This document shows positions 11,350 to 24,865 of a stretch of DNA of 64,000 bases, piece after piece. The stretch covers positions 992,001-1,056,000 of the forward strand of contig BLAL01000218.1 in the NCBI GenBank assembly GCA_015698045.1, written 5' to 3'. Both the position numbers and the translations under genes were made by a program. The notes below the pieces were generated by a model. That model had not been told where the DNA came from. It saw only the letters and a list, made by a program, of their open reading frames with translations, and searched no databases. Numbering within the stretch: the first letter of the stretch is position 1; the number at the start of each line of letters is the position of its first letter. The DNA comes from Rhizophagus clarus (lineage: Eukaryota > Glomeromycota > Glomeromycetes > Glomerales > Glomeraceae).

Positions 11350-12410
11350 CAGGTTTAGATAGAAGGCAAAATAATTGCTTCGGGAACGGTTATTCCAGAA
11401 GTTAACTTCCAAACATCAGTCAGGCTACCAGGAGACTTTGGAACATTTGTTACATCTTCTGAAACAGATCCAGATGCATTTGGATAAATTTCATATCCAA
11501 CCTCGAATCTATTCTTCAATGTCTTAAGCTACATTTTATTAAATTCTATTTTTTCGTTGTCTTGACTAAATTATGCCATACCATTAAAGGTAAATCAGAA
11601 ATAAGAAGCGTTGATAATAAATCAAATAACGGATTTTAGTCCAACTCAGTTTTGGTTTCAAAAATCCGCACATTTTATTGACTACGTTGCCATGCCTCTT
11701 CATCTTACGATCGCTTTTTCCCCTTGTTATTCTCGAACATATCTCGTCCTTTGAGAAGGAATGAAGAAGTTTTTTCTAGCTCATGAATTCTATCGGAGAC
11801 CCAAGATTCTGACAATGGAAACCATATTATTCTTTGCAACTTTGCAGGACGATAGAGTCTCGTAGACACAGAAGGCACGCACACAGCCTGGAATTTTTCT
11901 TTACAAGAGCATTGAGTGACCTTTTTCAGTTCTCCAAGGTAGTATTGACTTGTCTTCTATCAAACGATAAATTTGATTCGCCAGTTCTGAGCTCCGATAT
12001 TTTTGAAGAATGTATATTGTTCGGCGTCAAGGCCTTTATTTTCAAGAATTTTGTCCAAAATTTTTATACGTTGTCATAATACGAAAAATGATCACCACTA
12101 AGATCACGTGGAAAAGTAGAGTTGTGCAACCCCGCAATTTTTATCACGTTATTTTTAAGTCCTGCGCTAGTAAAAGTGGTTAGAAATTTTTTCAAATTTG
12201 CAATTTGACAAATTCGGCACGGTGACAGAAGCTGCAAATATGCTGAAGTTCTCATAGGCAGTGAGGTGCTTCCCTTGTATCCTATCATTAGATACGTAGG
12301 AGTTGCGTAGCTTTATGCGGCCAGGCATTTGTGGTGAAGTTACGAGCCAGTGGATATCCCAAGTTATAACTTGGTGGTTCTTCCTCTGTCGGCGTGAGTA
12401 GCACATCTTC
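11350..12410 (-). pseudogene. Unrecognised decayed coding region
   Basis: Protein-like blocks read only on the minus strand and in changing frames: PSYNLGYPLARNFTTNAWPH (about 12310-12370), HLTAYENFSIFAASVTVPN, LDKILENKGLDAEQYTFFK (about 12000-12060), VSDRIHELEKTSSFLLKGRD (about 11745-11805) and, separated by about 200 bases, RFEVGYEIYPNASGSVSED with TNVPKSPGSLTDVWKLTSG (11380-11510). Base composition is richer in G+C than the surroundings, which supports a coding past. I do not recognise the family. It could be one gene with lost introns or two neighbouring fragments. Confidence 0.45.
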
Positions 12411-15400
12411 TCTAGCGAGATAGATTATTATTTGATTTTTCGGGCGAGAAATCCTGCAATTTTAAAAGTATGAACATTCTTTTGGTTGTACATTTTCAGT
12501 TCTGGACTTATAAGCTAATAGATAATTTTTCACGACAATATTAGTATCACAGAAGGTGGACCTTTATTAGGTTAATGATATGTGTTTCTTGTGTACATGC
12601 TATATGACAGATTATAGAATCATGTATTGATATAAGGTTTGTGAAGAATGTGTATGTATATACTGTATGTCGGAAGGTGTAAAAAGTAGAAGAGAGAATA
12701 TATACAGTTCGTGTTCAAAAAATTTGATTCCGATCATCTTTCTAAAGAGAAAGACAGTTTTCAAAAATTACATTATCTTGCCGACTTAAAGCATTTATAT
12801 TCGAGAAGACGGATTTGTTGTTTGATCATGAAGTATTTTCACGTTAGTAATGTGGCCGTTCATGCGATTATTTTTCATTAAGGATCACTGGTCATGTTTT
12901 CTCAAAAGATCAAAAGAAGCATAGAACTCGCATTAGGACTAGCGACAGACCTTACGGATTTAGATAAAATTAAGTAGCTATCATCATGCGATCTGTATTT
13001 TATATATTTTTCGTACAATTAATAAAGATAAGATGCAAATTTAACAGAATTTATAACTTTTTGCACGTAAAGTGCATGAAGTGGATTGTGGGATTAGTGA
13101 GTGTATGCTATTATTTTTTATTGTAATGAAACAATTGATGATAAATAAATGCGTAGTAACATTTTATTAAGTACATCTCATGGAATAAGTAAATGGCGCA
13201 AAATAATTCCTTCTCAAATATTAAGAAAGGCATAGCGTTAATTTTTTTATAGGAGAGGCAGTTGATGAGATTTTCGTGATGCGATCATATAATTATATAT
13301 TAACATAATTTTCCCAGAAGCGTATTTCAAAATCAATCCTACAAATTATATGTTCCGGTTAGTGAATCCTTTATTTTTCTTGCATAAATAAAGCAAAAAA
13401 TTAAACTTACAATAACAAGGCAAGTTGGTTTTATTTAAGCTAGATTCTAGAAGTATGTCATCACGATGCTAATCAAATTGTCTGGTTTTATAAATGTTCA
13501 AAAATAAACGGATATATTACTCTTCATATTATATATCATCTTCGTTGAAAAATCTTTGACGTGTACAATAGAAGCAATGAAATTATTCACGAGCTTCGTC
13601 ACAAGCCCGCATTTTCATGTGTTGAATACAATCAAAACTTTCTCTGTTATCTGCCGTCTTGTAGAAAGGAGTGCTGATCTCGTAGATAGCAATATTAGTG
13701 GTAGAAACAAATTAGCTGGAAAAGCAAAGCAATAATACGACGCTGAAACTCGCATTAAGTGTCCTAAGAACTAAGTGCTCTCTCTGTCATTGCTTATTCA
13801 AAATTGCTTCTCTATAATTTTCCGCTTTATTTTCAAAACTCGATAATTTTCGTTAACAATATTAAGAAAAGTATGACATGAATAATATTGTGTTCAGTCG
13901 GACATTGAAGGTATAACTAAAGGTCGTTTTGAGGCGGGACACCCAAAGAATTAATAACCATCTTATCGATAAGACATCAAAGTGCCCACATTGCCGCATA
14001 ATCAACCGTTACAAATACTTGAGTTCACCATGGAGGCCGACCATGGCAAAGAACAGAAGTCAAAACACAATAGGAATGTTCTCACAGATTAGATAAAGTC
14101 GTTACGTAGTGGCAACGGGGTGGGTAATCATACTGATCGAATCACCTTGTTGACAAGGCACGACATCGTAACCCATTTAATATGACACTTTAAGTCTATC
14201 TTTAATAAACCAGTTGTTTCAAATTAGAACACTAATTGTTTGACTTTGAGGAATAATATAAATATTATTGTGATTAAAACATTATTGAAATCATAAACAA
14301 AATCGCTTGTTGTTAAAACTTATATTTTTCAAAATTACCTTGTGATAGTATTCTGAGGTGACATGCCGTTATAATAATGTAATTGGGTGGTTGTGTTTCA
14401 TTAGAGGTGTGAAATCAAGATCAAAATTTATGCTTCTATAATTTTTCAATTTCTTGATTTATTGAATCTATCTTGTTCTTGTTTTAACAAAGAGTATATT
14501 GGGTCACAAAGTCAATTGATAAAGGAAATAAAGGAAAGATTGTTGAGAAATTATATATATATATATATATATATATTGTAGATCACTCTGGTGTGACTAG
14601 CATATTTTATTTATTATTTATTTTATTCTGATGTAACTAGTAATATAGATTAAATATTTTATATCCATATCATGTGATATGTTGGAAGAATTTTTCTAAA
14701 TCTAGCCTAGAATAACTTTATGTTTATGAAGAGGAATGAGAGGATTTACCTTTATAAAATTTACCAAATGTGTTTGTTGCAGAGGAAATTTATATTCCAA
14801 TAGAAAATTTTACCGTTAAAGTTTTTTTTTTTGGATCTAACTTTATTTTTAGCTATTTTTAGTCATACCAAATATATCTATGCGCTTTTATACAAATAAT
14901 AAAATACTAACCGAAGAATCAACGTCTTTTCAAATCTACCATTAGCATTAGCCGTGAATTTGCGGGATTTCGAGTAGTAAAGAATCTTTCTTTAAAGAAA
15001 TTTCTGAATAAAGGTACAGTTGCCATTATATTAGTTCTTCTTTAAATTTAAATGCTAAATTAGATTATAGTTTTGATCGGTCAAATATGATTGGCTAGAT
15101 TCTAATATAGGGATATAAACGCAGATATAGGATAATGTAAACAATTTACGACAGCTACGAATTTGTGCAAAAACTTTAACTTCTGTGGTCTCCTACTCTT
15201 TACATTGTATATAAAAGTTTGCGTTCTACACTACAGATTACTGGATAAACAATGCAGATATTTAGATGTCTGGTTTTATCACTTTAAATACTGTAATGTA
15301 GATCTAAATTAAATGTTTTTTAACATTTACGCTATGAATTCCTAATTTCATTACTATGCGTAAGATAAATCGTTCTCTATATCTCTATTCTAGCAAAACA

Positions 15401-16554
15401 AATGATTAAATTTCTTTTAAAAAAAAAAAAAATAATAATACGACGGCTTTACTTACTGTCAAGTGTTTCATGATCATATGATTATTATGCAGGGATCTCG
15501 AATGAATTTCATTCAAAGGATTGGACTTACTCAATCAAGAGGATCATCAGGGAATCCAAAATAAATAATTACCTTAAATTGAAACTTTGTAATTGGTTTC
15601 CCAATTTTTCAAGAAATTTAAATAATTTTTTTTTTTTTTATTCAAATTTCAAACCATTAAAATAAGAAATCAGGATTTTGTGATACAAAGATTAAGCCAA
15701 GACTTCAATAACAATAGCCGTGGTTAGAAATATTTTCAGCCAGACACCAATCATAGATGATCTCGATGATTTCTAGTAAAGTAGTTACGGAGTTGCAATA
15801 TTTTTACATGAATAAATATATTTTGAGCTAAAGAATGATCATTATTATAGTTTCTATTAAGTAAATCAAAGCAAATAGTTTCATTTAATACTAAGAAACA
15901 ACTTTGACATTTCAGATTTTTTTTTTAGCCCGATTATTTGTAGTTTAAATAAACAATTTCGGAGCCAGCCAATAACGCCAATTTTAATTTTATTGTCTTT
16001 TTTATTTACTTCAAAATGATTGGCAAAAATTTTTAATGTAAAAAAAAAAAATTGTGTAATAATCTTCTTGCATACTGTTTACCGCCCATATTAAAAACTG
16101 CATTGTAACAAGTTTTACATATTTATTTTGTTTCATCTATTATACATAAAAGTAAAAATATAATGGACTTTCTAACGACTATCGTATTTCAATTGATTTA
16201 TTGTTTTTTTTTTTATTTAAAAAAAATTTTTTTTTTTGTGTTGTATTGCCTACTATATAATAATTGATCATGTGCAATTAGAGAATCTTCTCATTTCGGT
16301 TTTTCATTTTACTTACTTATTGAAATTTGGTAATACTCTACCTCCAAAAAAACTCAAATAATAACAACTTTCAACGAAACAAAAAAAAAAAAAATTTTAT
16401 TTCTGCAAAAAATTTTTTTCACATCGATTATAGACGATACATTACATATACTTAGATGTATATATATACATATACATGTTTATAATAAACTGGTTTCCAA
16501 ATATAAATATTAAATATTTTTGAAAAAAAGTCTTAAAAATTAAAAAAAAAAAAA
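12411..16554. other. Long intergenic region, no gene seen
   Basis: About 4.1 kb without a supported gene. 13920-14180 is noticeably richer in G+C than its surroundings and contains the palindromic-looking ACCATGGAGGCCGACCATGG, but gives no continuous protein. An (AT)n microsatellite sits at 14551-14576. The last kilobase before 16555 is made of A/T runs and is presumably the promoter and leader of the C2/kinase gene. Confidence 0.5.
14551..14576. repeat. (AT)n microsatellite
   Basis: About thirteen uninterrupted AT dinucleotides. Confidence 0.9.
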
Positions 16555-19500
16555 ATGACCAGTGAACGAACGAACCAAGGTATATTCAGCGAAAATTCTT
16601 CACGAACACACACGATGTCGTCATCGATCAATAATCCCTCCTTGGTTCTTGGCGGTGTGGTGTTTTCAAAAATTCGATGGTAAAAAAAAAAAAAAAATTT
16701 TTTAAACTAACTAAATACGTAAATTTTTTTTTTTTTTTAAAGAAAAAATATTCTTACAAAAAATTTTTTTATAAAAAATCTTTTTTTTTTCCTTCTTCTC
16801 TCAAAAGTTATTTAAACCCTGAACAGATTGGTAAGAAGTTTTTTGGTAAACCCAAAGTTCAACTGGTATTTTCTTATAATAAAAAACAAAAATTTACAAC
16901 GAAATCTGAAATGTATGTAAATAAAAGTCAGTTCTTTCATTTTTAATAAGCGAATTTATGAAATATATTTAACTAATTATTTTCATTTTTTAGTGTATTA
17001 AATAACGATAAAACTAAGAAGAGAGCAAATTGGAATGAACAAATTTATTTTGAATTATTAACGGATATATCACAGGAATTTTCTGTTAGTGTTTATAATA
17101 CTGCTATTAGCGGTCCTGATGGAAGATTAGGTGAAGCAACTGAAAGTTTTAAAAATGTTCAAGTATTTAAAATTGAAGAAAATAGAGTTTCTTTACCATT
17201 ATTAAAACAAGGTGAAGAAAAGATTGGGGAAGTATTTTTTCATGTTCAACTTTTATCAAAGGATCCTCCAAGGAGTATGATGGAAATGATTAGCGATCGG
17301 TCAAATAACGATTCCAAAAAGAAAGTTGGGTTGTTGTTAATTAATAATGTTAAATTTAAAAATCTGGCTGGAAGAAGGGGTACATTAGAAATAAAATTAA
17401 AGGATGAATCTCATTCTACAGATGGTTATTGGAACACAACAATGAAGGAATGGAGATACCCGATAGCTCTTACAGTGTATACAAATCCTAGTTTGGACTT
17501 AATAATTCAATGTCGATATACTGAACATGAACGTGCAGCAACAAGACTTTGTTTAGGTCCGAATGGGATTCACGAACATATTTGGAAAAATTTGATGAAT
17601 GGTCCTTTTAAAGCTGGGGAATTTTCTTTACACGATAATGAATATGATTCTGCAAGGATCGAATTTACATTATCTTGTCACAAAATTGTTACTTCAAAAG
17701 CTTTATTCCATTCAGATGAGATAAAAGAGGAACCACTACCACCTTTTATCGACACTAGTGTCAGTCGAACTGAAGAAATACGTGAAAGACCTATGAGTAA
17801 TGGTGGGCTAATTGGTATGCCTATCAATCCTATCAATAATAATCCTACTACTCTTGCGCGTGCACATACGATAAGTCATACTACAGGATTAGTAAATCCG
17901 ACTGGACGTGCAAGTATTATTCCTGATCAAAATCTCCAAAATCTACAAAATCTACAAAATCTACAAAATATACAAAATATACAAAATATACAAAATCTAC
18001 AAAATATTCAAAATATGCAAAATCTACAAAATATACCAAATATGAACCATGAACAAAATTTTTCGATTGTCCCGCAAAAAGTTGTTTATACTCCTACATC
18101 ACCACGTATATCACCTCAATTACCTCCGATACCACCTAATCCCATTGGTGACCATTCTACTAATATACCCCAATCTATTCAGAATATCTCTAATATCAGG
18201 CAAATAGTTAAACCTAAACCCGCAGATAGTTCACAATTAAGAAATATTATTAATAATAACATAGCGAATTCGATTCCTGTGCCTCCTAAGCATCCTAGAC
18301 GACAATTCACTGCTGAAGAAGTTGATTCAGAACATATTCGTATTAATAGTTCACCACCCCAATCTGATCATATGATCGATGCACGTCATTATGAAAATGA
18401 TGTACGTGATAATTCTCAACAAAATCCCAATGAACCAATCATTCCCCCTCAATATAAGAATCCTCCTCCTGATGTGACTCCATCAAATAATAATAAACAA
18501 TATCGAATCTCACCACCCCCACCCCCATATCCAAAACAGTCTTCACCTAGAATTATTTGTCAACGTTTTGTAATAGTTAATCCATTACGTCTGGGAGGTT
18601 TACGTGGAAGAAGAGAAGAAGTTCCCCCTTATCCACATAATAAGTTATACAAAGGTCATCATATATTTACTAAGCAAGATGTTGTAATAAAAGAGTTCAG
18701 CTCGCAATTATCATATGAGGCTGAAACTGCTTATTTAAAAGATCTTAGTTCTCGATATATAGTTAAATGGGTTGATATGGAATCAGATCAGAGTACAGGG
18801 GAATTTTATTCTATTACTGAATATTACGGTAGATCTTTACAATTGGAATCCTGTAAATTTAGTGTAGGAAAAATCAAACAAATTTTTAAAAATATTTGTA
18901 CTGCCGTAAATTGGATTCATAGCAAAGATGTTGTGGTAAGTAATAGAATTTATGTCATATGCTTGTATGTATCTTATGTTATAATTATATAATTTAATCA
19001 TTTGTTTAATCATTATTAGCACCTCGACTTGAATCCTACAAATATTATTTGTAAAGAGGGGAAAGAAAATCACAAAATCAAAATATGTGATTTTGAAACA
19101 TCGCGACAATTTGGAGATATAATTACAGTATATCCACCTGTACCATCTGATGATGTGCAATCGATGCAATCATATGATCACCATCAACAATATTCTTCTT
19201 CTAGTACACAGTATTCTCATCAAGCTTTTGCACAATTTACACCATTTACGATTGGATATACATGTCCGGAATTATTATTATGTTGTGATGATGATGATAA
19301 GAGTCAAAACGTAATAGAGGTTCCCGCTTATTTCAACCAAGATATTTTTAGTGTAGGATGTATTTTATATTTCCTATATAATAATAGTAAACCTTTATAT
19401 AATTCATTGGAAGAATTAGAAGAGAGTTTTTCGTTGGAGAAAGGATTTGAATATAAAATTAGAAAAGACATTGAAGATGATAAGGTCGCTGATTTGATAT

Positions 19501-19718
19501 TAAAATGTGTTAATAAGAAGCCAAACGCGAGACCTACCATTGAAGAAGTTTTGGATGATAAATATTTTAAAGATATTGAAAGGAGTCATAGCATAAATTC
19601 TAGGAATTCAAATGATAGCGCTAAAAGCGATAATCTTTCCCGTGGTAGTATTAAAAGTGAAAGTTCGAATGGTAGTAACGGTAGCAACGGTAGCAATAGT
19701 GATAATGATGAAAGGTGA
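16555..19718 (+). CDS. C2-domain and atypical protein kinase fusion, four exons
   Basis: Proposed exons 16555-16679, 16808-16912, 16994-18935 and 19020-19718 give 956 residues with all GT-AG introns in frame. Residues about 30-165 look like a C2 domain (LVLGGVVFSK, KPKVQLVFSYNKKQKFTTK, RANWNEQIYFELL, GEVFFHVQLL); residues about 185-315 look like a second C2-like fold (INNVKFKNLAGRRGTLEIKL). A low-complexity linker follows with a run of (N/I/L)QN triplets at about residues 389-426 and Pro-rich stretches. The kinase domain begins near residue 595: Lys643 in VVIKEF, catalytic loop HLDLNPTN (725-732) created across the last intron, DFE at 748-750 instead of DFG, CPE in place of APE, QDIFSVGC, and RPT near the end. 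The tail is Ser/Asn/Gly-rich. C2 domains usually bind membrane lipid or calcium, so this is probably a membrane-recruited signalling kinase. The DFE and the absent glycine loop leave catalytic activity in doubt. Confidence 0.85.
17928..18042 (+). repeat. In-frame 9-base minisatellite inside the kinase gene
   Basis: About twelve copies of the 9-base word CAAAATCTA/CAAAATATA, each coding LQN or IQN. The period keeps the frame, so copy-number change would only lengthen or shorten the linker. Confidence 0.85.
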
Positions 19719-20240
19719 TGGAAGAGTTCGTAAAGCGGGAATGATTAGATAGACATTTTAGAATGTTTAGATCAAGTAATTCATTTATTTATTAATATTT
19801 ATTATTATTTATTTGTATAAAATGTATATTAACTAAATCATTACATTATAAGTTTTACATTTAGCATTATAATTACATATATATATATATAAATATTCTT
19901 ACCTTTTATTCACAATATTTTAAGTTTTAGAAGGAAAAAAAAAATAAAGTTTGGTGGTTAAAGTATTATTCTTTCGGGTATCATCATAGATTTTATTTCT
20001 GAATTTCTTGTCTATAGAATAACAAGAAACAAATTGGTTGGGTAAAAATTCCAGACGATGAAAATTCTTGGAGGAGGAATATGTTGAATAAAAAAAAAAA
20101 AAAACGATAATAATAAATTTAATAAAAACATTATTATTTTTCAAAAAACAATCTTTTTTTTTTATTTTTTATTTTTTCAAGTAAATAAAGTAGAATTCTT
20201 GAATTTTTGCAAACAATAACATGATCGATCGTATGATCAG

Positions 20241-20272
<32 letters not shown>
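20241..20272. repeat. (AT)n microsatellite
   Basis: Some fifteen AT dinucleotides. Confidence 0.9.
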
Positions 20273-20276
<4 letters not shown>

Positions 20277-21126
20277 AAATTAAAAAATTTAGCAAACATT
20301 ATAATTTTAATTAGTGAATATAATTACGGACGGAAATTCCGACGAAATTCCGAATCACTCGATTATGAATTTACTGCGGTTTCTAAAATCAACTCATGAA
20401 ATTATCTACCTTTATTATCTACCTTCGGTTGTTTAATCGTTGACTTTCAGATATAAGAAAAGGATTTATGGTTGGTACAATTTTCATTTTTCGATTTTTC
20501 TATTTTCGTGATTTTTTCGCAGGATGGATCACGTGGAATTTCTCAATTATTATCTAGGCTGAATCACATTCTATGTTATTTTTAAGAAATAGTCACTATT
20601 AGTCATTAAATGGAGTAAATATCCAAATCTATAATAATTCGGTCATTAATACATTTGACTATAATCATTTCCATTTAATACATATAATTGCTATTTAAGT
20701 GCCGTAGTCCTTTACGAATTTGTTTTCTTTATTGAATGAATTTCCGCCTAAAATTTGCGACTAAAATTGACTAAACCTGACTAAACCTGTGTCGACTATA
20801 AATTTATGTGATTAAACCTTATATTTCGACTAACTAAAATATCCCGTTTCTTGATGGGAATGCAGAATAAGATAAAGCAATCTAAGTGATATATATAACT
20901 CTGTGGTACAAATAAATTGTCACAAAGAAAAAAACAAAAAAAATATCAAACATAAATGGAACAAATTATGTAAATTAGATATTGATCGACCAAATTTGCT
21001 TAAATAATTTTCGTTGGACACAAAGAAAATTCTTACCGGTTAAAATAAGAAAAAAAAAAAAAGTACAACAAGGAAAAAATTTATAGAACGACCAATTGAA
21101 CAGACAATATTTTTTTTTCTTGTTAA

Positions 21127-21262
21127 AATAATAATAATAATAATAATAACAATAATAATAAAATTTAATTAATAAATAAGTAAATAAATAAATAAATAAA
21201 AAAAGGAAAATAAAAAATAAATAAATTTATATTTCATTTATTTATTTATTTATTTATTTATT
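21127..21262. repeat. (TAA)n and mirrored (AAAT)n/(ATTT)n microsatellites
   Basis: An AAT/AAC trinucleotide run (21127-21161) is followed by TAAATAAATAAATAAA (about 21176-21200) and, 30 bases later, by ATTTATTTATTTATTT (about 21234-21262). The last two are reverse complements and can pair into a hairpin. Confidence 0.8.
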
Positions 21263-21414
21263 CGAATCCATGTTTAAAATACTTGATAATGCGTTGAACA
21301 ATTAAATTATGAATAATTAATTTAATTAAGAAATTAAAAATACCTAAATTTTTTAAAAATGCGAACAATTAATTATGAATACTTAAATGTAAATAATAAA
21401 ACGTTTAATTTCGA

Positions 21415-21690
21415 ATACTAATCCCAAATACCAATCCCGAACGAAATACTAATTACGAATACTAATCCTGAAAAATACTAATTCCAAATACTAATCCCGA
21501 ACGAATACTAATTACGAATACTAATTCCGAAGAATACTAATTCCAAATACTAATTCTAGACGAATATTAATTATGAATACTAATCCTGAAAAATACTAAT
21601 TACGAATACTAATCCCGAAAAAAAATATCAATTACGAATACTAATTACGAATATTAATTACTAATACTAATTTCGAATATTAATTACGAT
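21415..21690. repeat. Degenerate ~13-base minisatellite
   Basis: Around twenty copies of a word close to CGAATACTAATTA, varying as ...ATTCCAAATACTAAT... and ...ATCCCGAACGAATACTAAT.... No coding capacity. Confidence 0.85.
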
Positions 21691-24540
21691 AACTAATTAA
21701 ATACAAGCTCAAAATACTTTAAATAAATTGTTTAATTAATTAACGCAAAACGCATTACAATTGTTTTTTTTTTTCAAATTCTCCGGGTCAAAGAAGTAAG
21801 AGACATAATTGTCAATTTATCGGAAATCATATTTTATGATAAAGTTTTTAATTTATCAAATATATGTACTGATAGAAGAAAACGCGTTTTCTTCATTTGT
21901 GTTATAAAGCACGAAAAAAAAAAATTAATAATACAAAAAGAAAACCCGAAGGTAAAATATATATATCTATTAATTATTGGTGAAAAAAGATTCGTGAGAA
22001 TCACGTGATTATGATTCTCATTTGGAAGTAAAAATACCAAATTTCTCTTTGTTTAAAAAATTATTTTCCTTTTACTCTTTGTTTGTTTTCCTTTTTTTGT
22101 TTTTTCTTTTTAATATTTGTATCATTTGTAAAACAATATGATATATTTTTTTTTTGTTAAAAAAAAAAAGAGTGTAAAAATAAAAAAGAGGGCGCATCTT
22201 TTTCCTATTCAATTTACTTCTTTTGAATAAACAATATAAAAAAAAAAAAAAAATTTTTTAATCCCCGTTAATCCCATACTGATAAAAAAAAATCGCGATT
22301 CAATTTTCTAAATATATAAAAAATCATCAAAAAAAAAAAAAAAAAGTATTTTTAGTTCTATCAATCACGAAAAAAAAGATAATGACTTCCAAATAAAGAA
22401 AAAAAAAAGTTTTTTTTCTTTAAAAGAAAAAACAAAGAACGGAATGTAATCCGATAAAAAAAAAAAATTGAAACAATCACATAAAACTTGTACACATGTG
22501 CATATAATTCATATTACAAAACAAAGTTAAAAACATTCAAATATGCGAAAAGTAAGTAATTCCTGTACATTTCATACTGTATATCATCCATCCATAATTC
22601 CGTATGCAATACACAAAATAGTAAATTTAAAACAGATAATAAAATTTTCGTTCGCCAAGAAAAAAAAAGAAAAAGAAAAAAAAAAGACGAGATTTTTTTT
22701 TTTTTTTTTATTATAATATTACAAATCTATGAAATTCATTTTCTTACCTTTTTAAGTACTAAAATGTAACCTAACCTCTTTGATTAAAATGACTTCTTTT
22801 TTTAAATTTAAAATTTAATTTTATTACGTTAATATAAATAAATAATTTATGTATAAAAAATATGAATGAGGTAATATAAGGTTCCTTAAAAATATTATCT
22901 ATATCCAATATCGTAAAAAAAAGGTCACCCAACAATTAAACGTTTTAAACGATGAAACACAGGAATTTTTCTAAAATTAGTTACGTTATTTGGTAAGATC
23001 TGGGAACTGGACATTCATAATCACAAGCCCGCGATTTTTTACTAAACCCTAAATTTTCATTTCAACTGTCGTTCAAGTTATCATTAGTTTAAGTTATAAT
23101 AACCGGGAATCGCCAACGGAAATCATTTTTAAATTTTATGTTATTCAAAAAAGGAAATCCCGACATATAAAAAAAAAAAAAAATTAGTTGAATTATTTTT
23201 TTGTCTCCGTAATTTTTTTTTCCTAATAAAAAATACATATTAAAAAAAAAAAATTCACATAAATGAATGATTCAAATACGTGATTTAAAAAGATGTCAAG
23301 AAAAAAAAAAATCTTCTTATTATTACTTTTTGTCTGTAAAAAAAAAAAAATTTTTTTTTTTTTATACCATTCCATATTAAGTTATCGACATTTTTCTGTG
23401 GATTCTTGGAATGGTTCAAAGAATGAAAGAAAATAAAAATTTTCTTTTTTATTTGAGAAATTTGAGGTATTGGCTTGTGCTAATGCATAAGATATTTTTT
23501 TTTTTAATAAAGAAAAAAAAGAAATTGTGTAACTCTCGTAACTCTCTTTTATTGAACCAAAAAAAAAAAAAAAATTTACGTTAAACAAATTGAAAAACTT
23601 GTCTACAAAATATTTACTAATTTTGATAACTAATTGAAAACTTGTTTCCTTCAAAAAAACTTGGTTTGGCAAAATTTTACGTCATTAAAAAAAAAAAAAA
23701 AAAGGAACCTACCAAAAAAAGGGTGAAAAATAAAAAGTAATTTTTTTTTTTAAATAAAATTAAATGAAAGAACTAATTAAGTAAAAATTTTCTTTTTTTA
23801 TGACGTGTATGGATTAATAAAAAAAAATTTTTTTTTTTTTTTTTTTTTTTATTAATAATAACGCGTTTTTATTTTAAAAAAAGAAAAAAGGATTTTTTAT
23901 GTCTATATTAAGTACATAGGAACATCCTTTTTTTTTTTTTCCTTTATAAAGCTTTTTAATCATTATTGGTTGAAACTTAAATAATTTGGATGATAATTAA
24001 AAAGTTAAAAAATGTATAATCAATAGAATCTAAATACGGTTACAACATTTTAATTGTTGCACAGTTTATAATATTTTAATATCTTTATTGACATTTTTAA
24101 TATAGATAATCATTATTGAATAAAAACAAAAAAAAACGAATAAGATTGAAAAAGAATTGAAAGAAAAAAAGAAATAAGAACAAGGGAGAAATAGAATAGG
24201 GGAAAACGTCACAATAAGTCACAAATAGGCGCAAATACTCCATACTCCGATCATAAATCCGGTTATGAATCAGGTTATTGTTGTTATTATGCTATAAATC
24301 AGGCAAATCACTTGTGATATGTGATGATGTGGATGATGTGATATTAATTTGTATGAATGAATTAACAAATCATATTTTAACATGACATGGAACTTAAATT
24401 CCGATATCGGAATTAGTGAACTTTTTGCGGATTTACGATTTCCACAACGACCGAACATCATACGATTCTGCGGGTTTACGGTTAATAGACATGGACTTTT
24501 GCGGATATTTTCGCAAATCGTTTCCGTCGTGTAAAGTAAA

Positions 24541-24865
24541 CGTCTAAACCATGCAACGACTAAGTCATGCGACTAAATCATGCGACTAAATCATGAGTCT
24601 AAATTATGCATCTGAATCATGCGTCTAAATCATGCAAAGTTAAACGTCTCAATCAGTAAAAGTCCAAGTCAATGCAGAGTTAAGTCATGCGTCTAAATCA
24701 TGCAAAGTAAACGTAAATCGTCAATATCTAAATGTAAAGAAGACGTCAAATCATTATGTTTAAATGCAAAAAATCGGCATACATTGACTAGATGCAAAGA
24801 AACATCAAAATCATCATTTCTAAATGCAAAGTAAACGTCAAATAAACATATTTACTAAGTACGTC
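24541..24865. repeat. Degenerate repeat of CTAAATCATGCGA-like words
   Basis: Tandem and interspersed copies of a 13-base word CTAAATCATGCGA/T, passing into a longer composite CTAAATGCAAAGTAAACGTC unit toward 24860. It lies just beyond the 3' end of the SANT gene. Confidence 0.75.

Noticed and set aside
13920-14180. G+C-richer island, considered as an rDNA or tRNA fragment
   Set aside because: No cloverleaf, no conserved rRNA core and no continuous reading frame could be found.
16677-16946. 89-codon frame at the start of the kinase gene
   Set aside because: It reads through the first intron; the supported exon 2 is only 16808-16912 within it.
24541-24865. Considered as a CRISPR-like array because of repeated words
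   Set aside because: Units are short, degenerate and irregularly spaced, and the DNA is eukaryotic.
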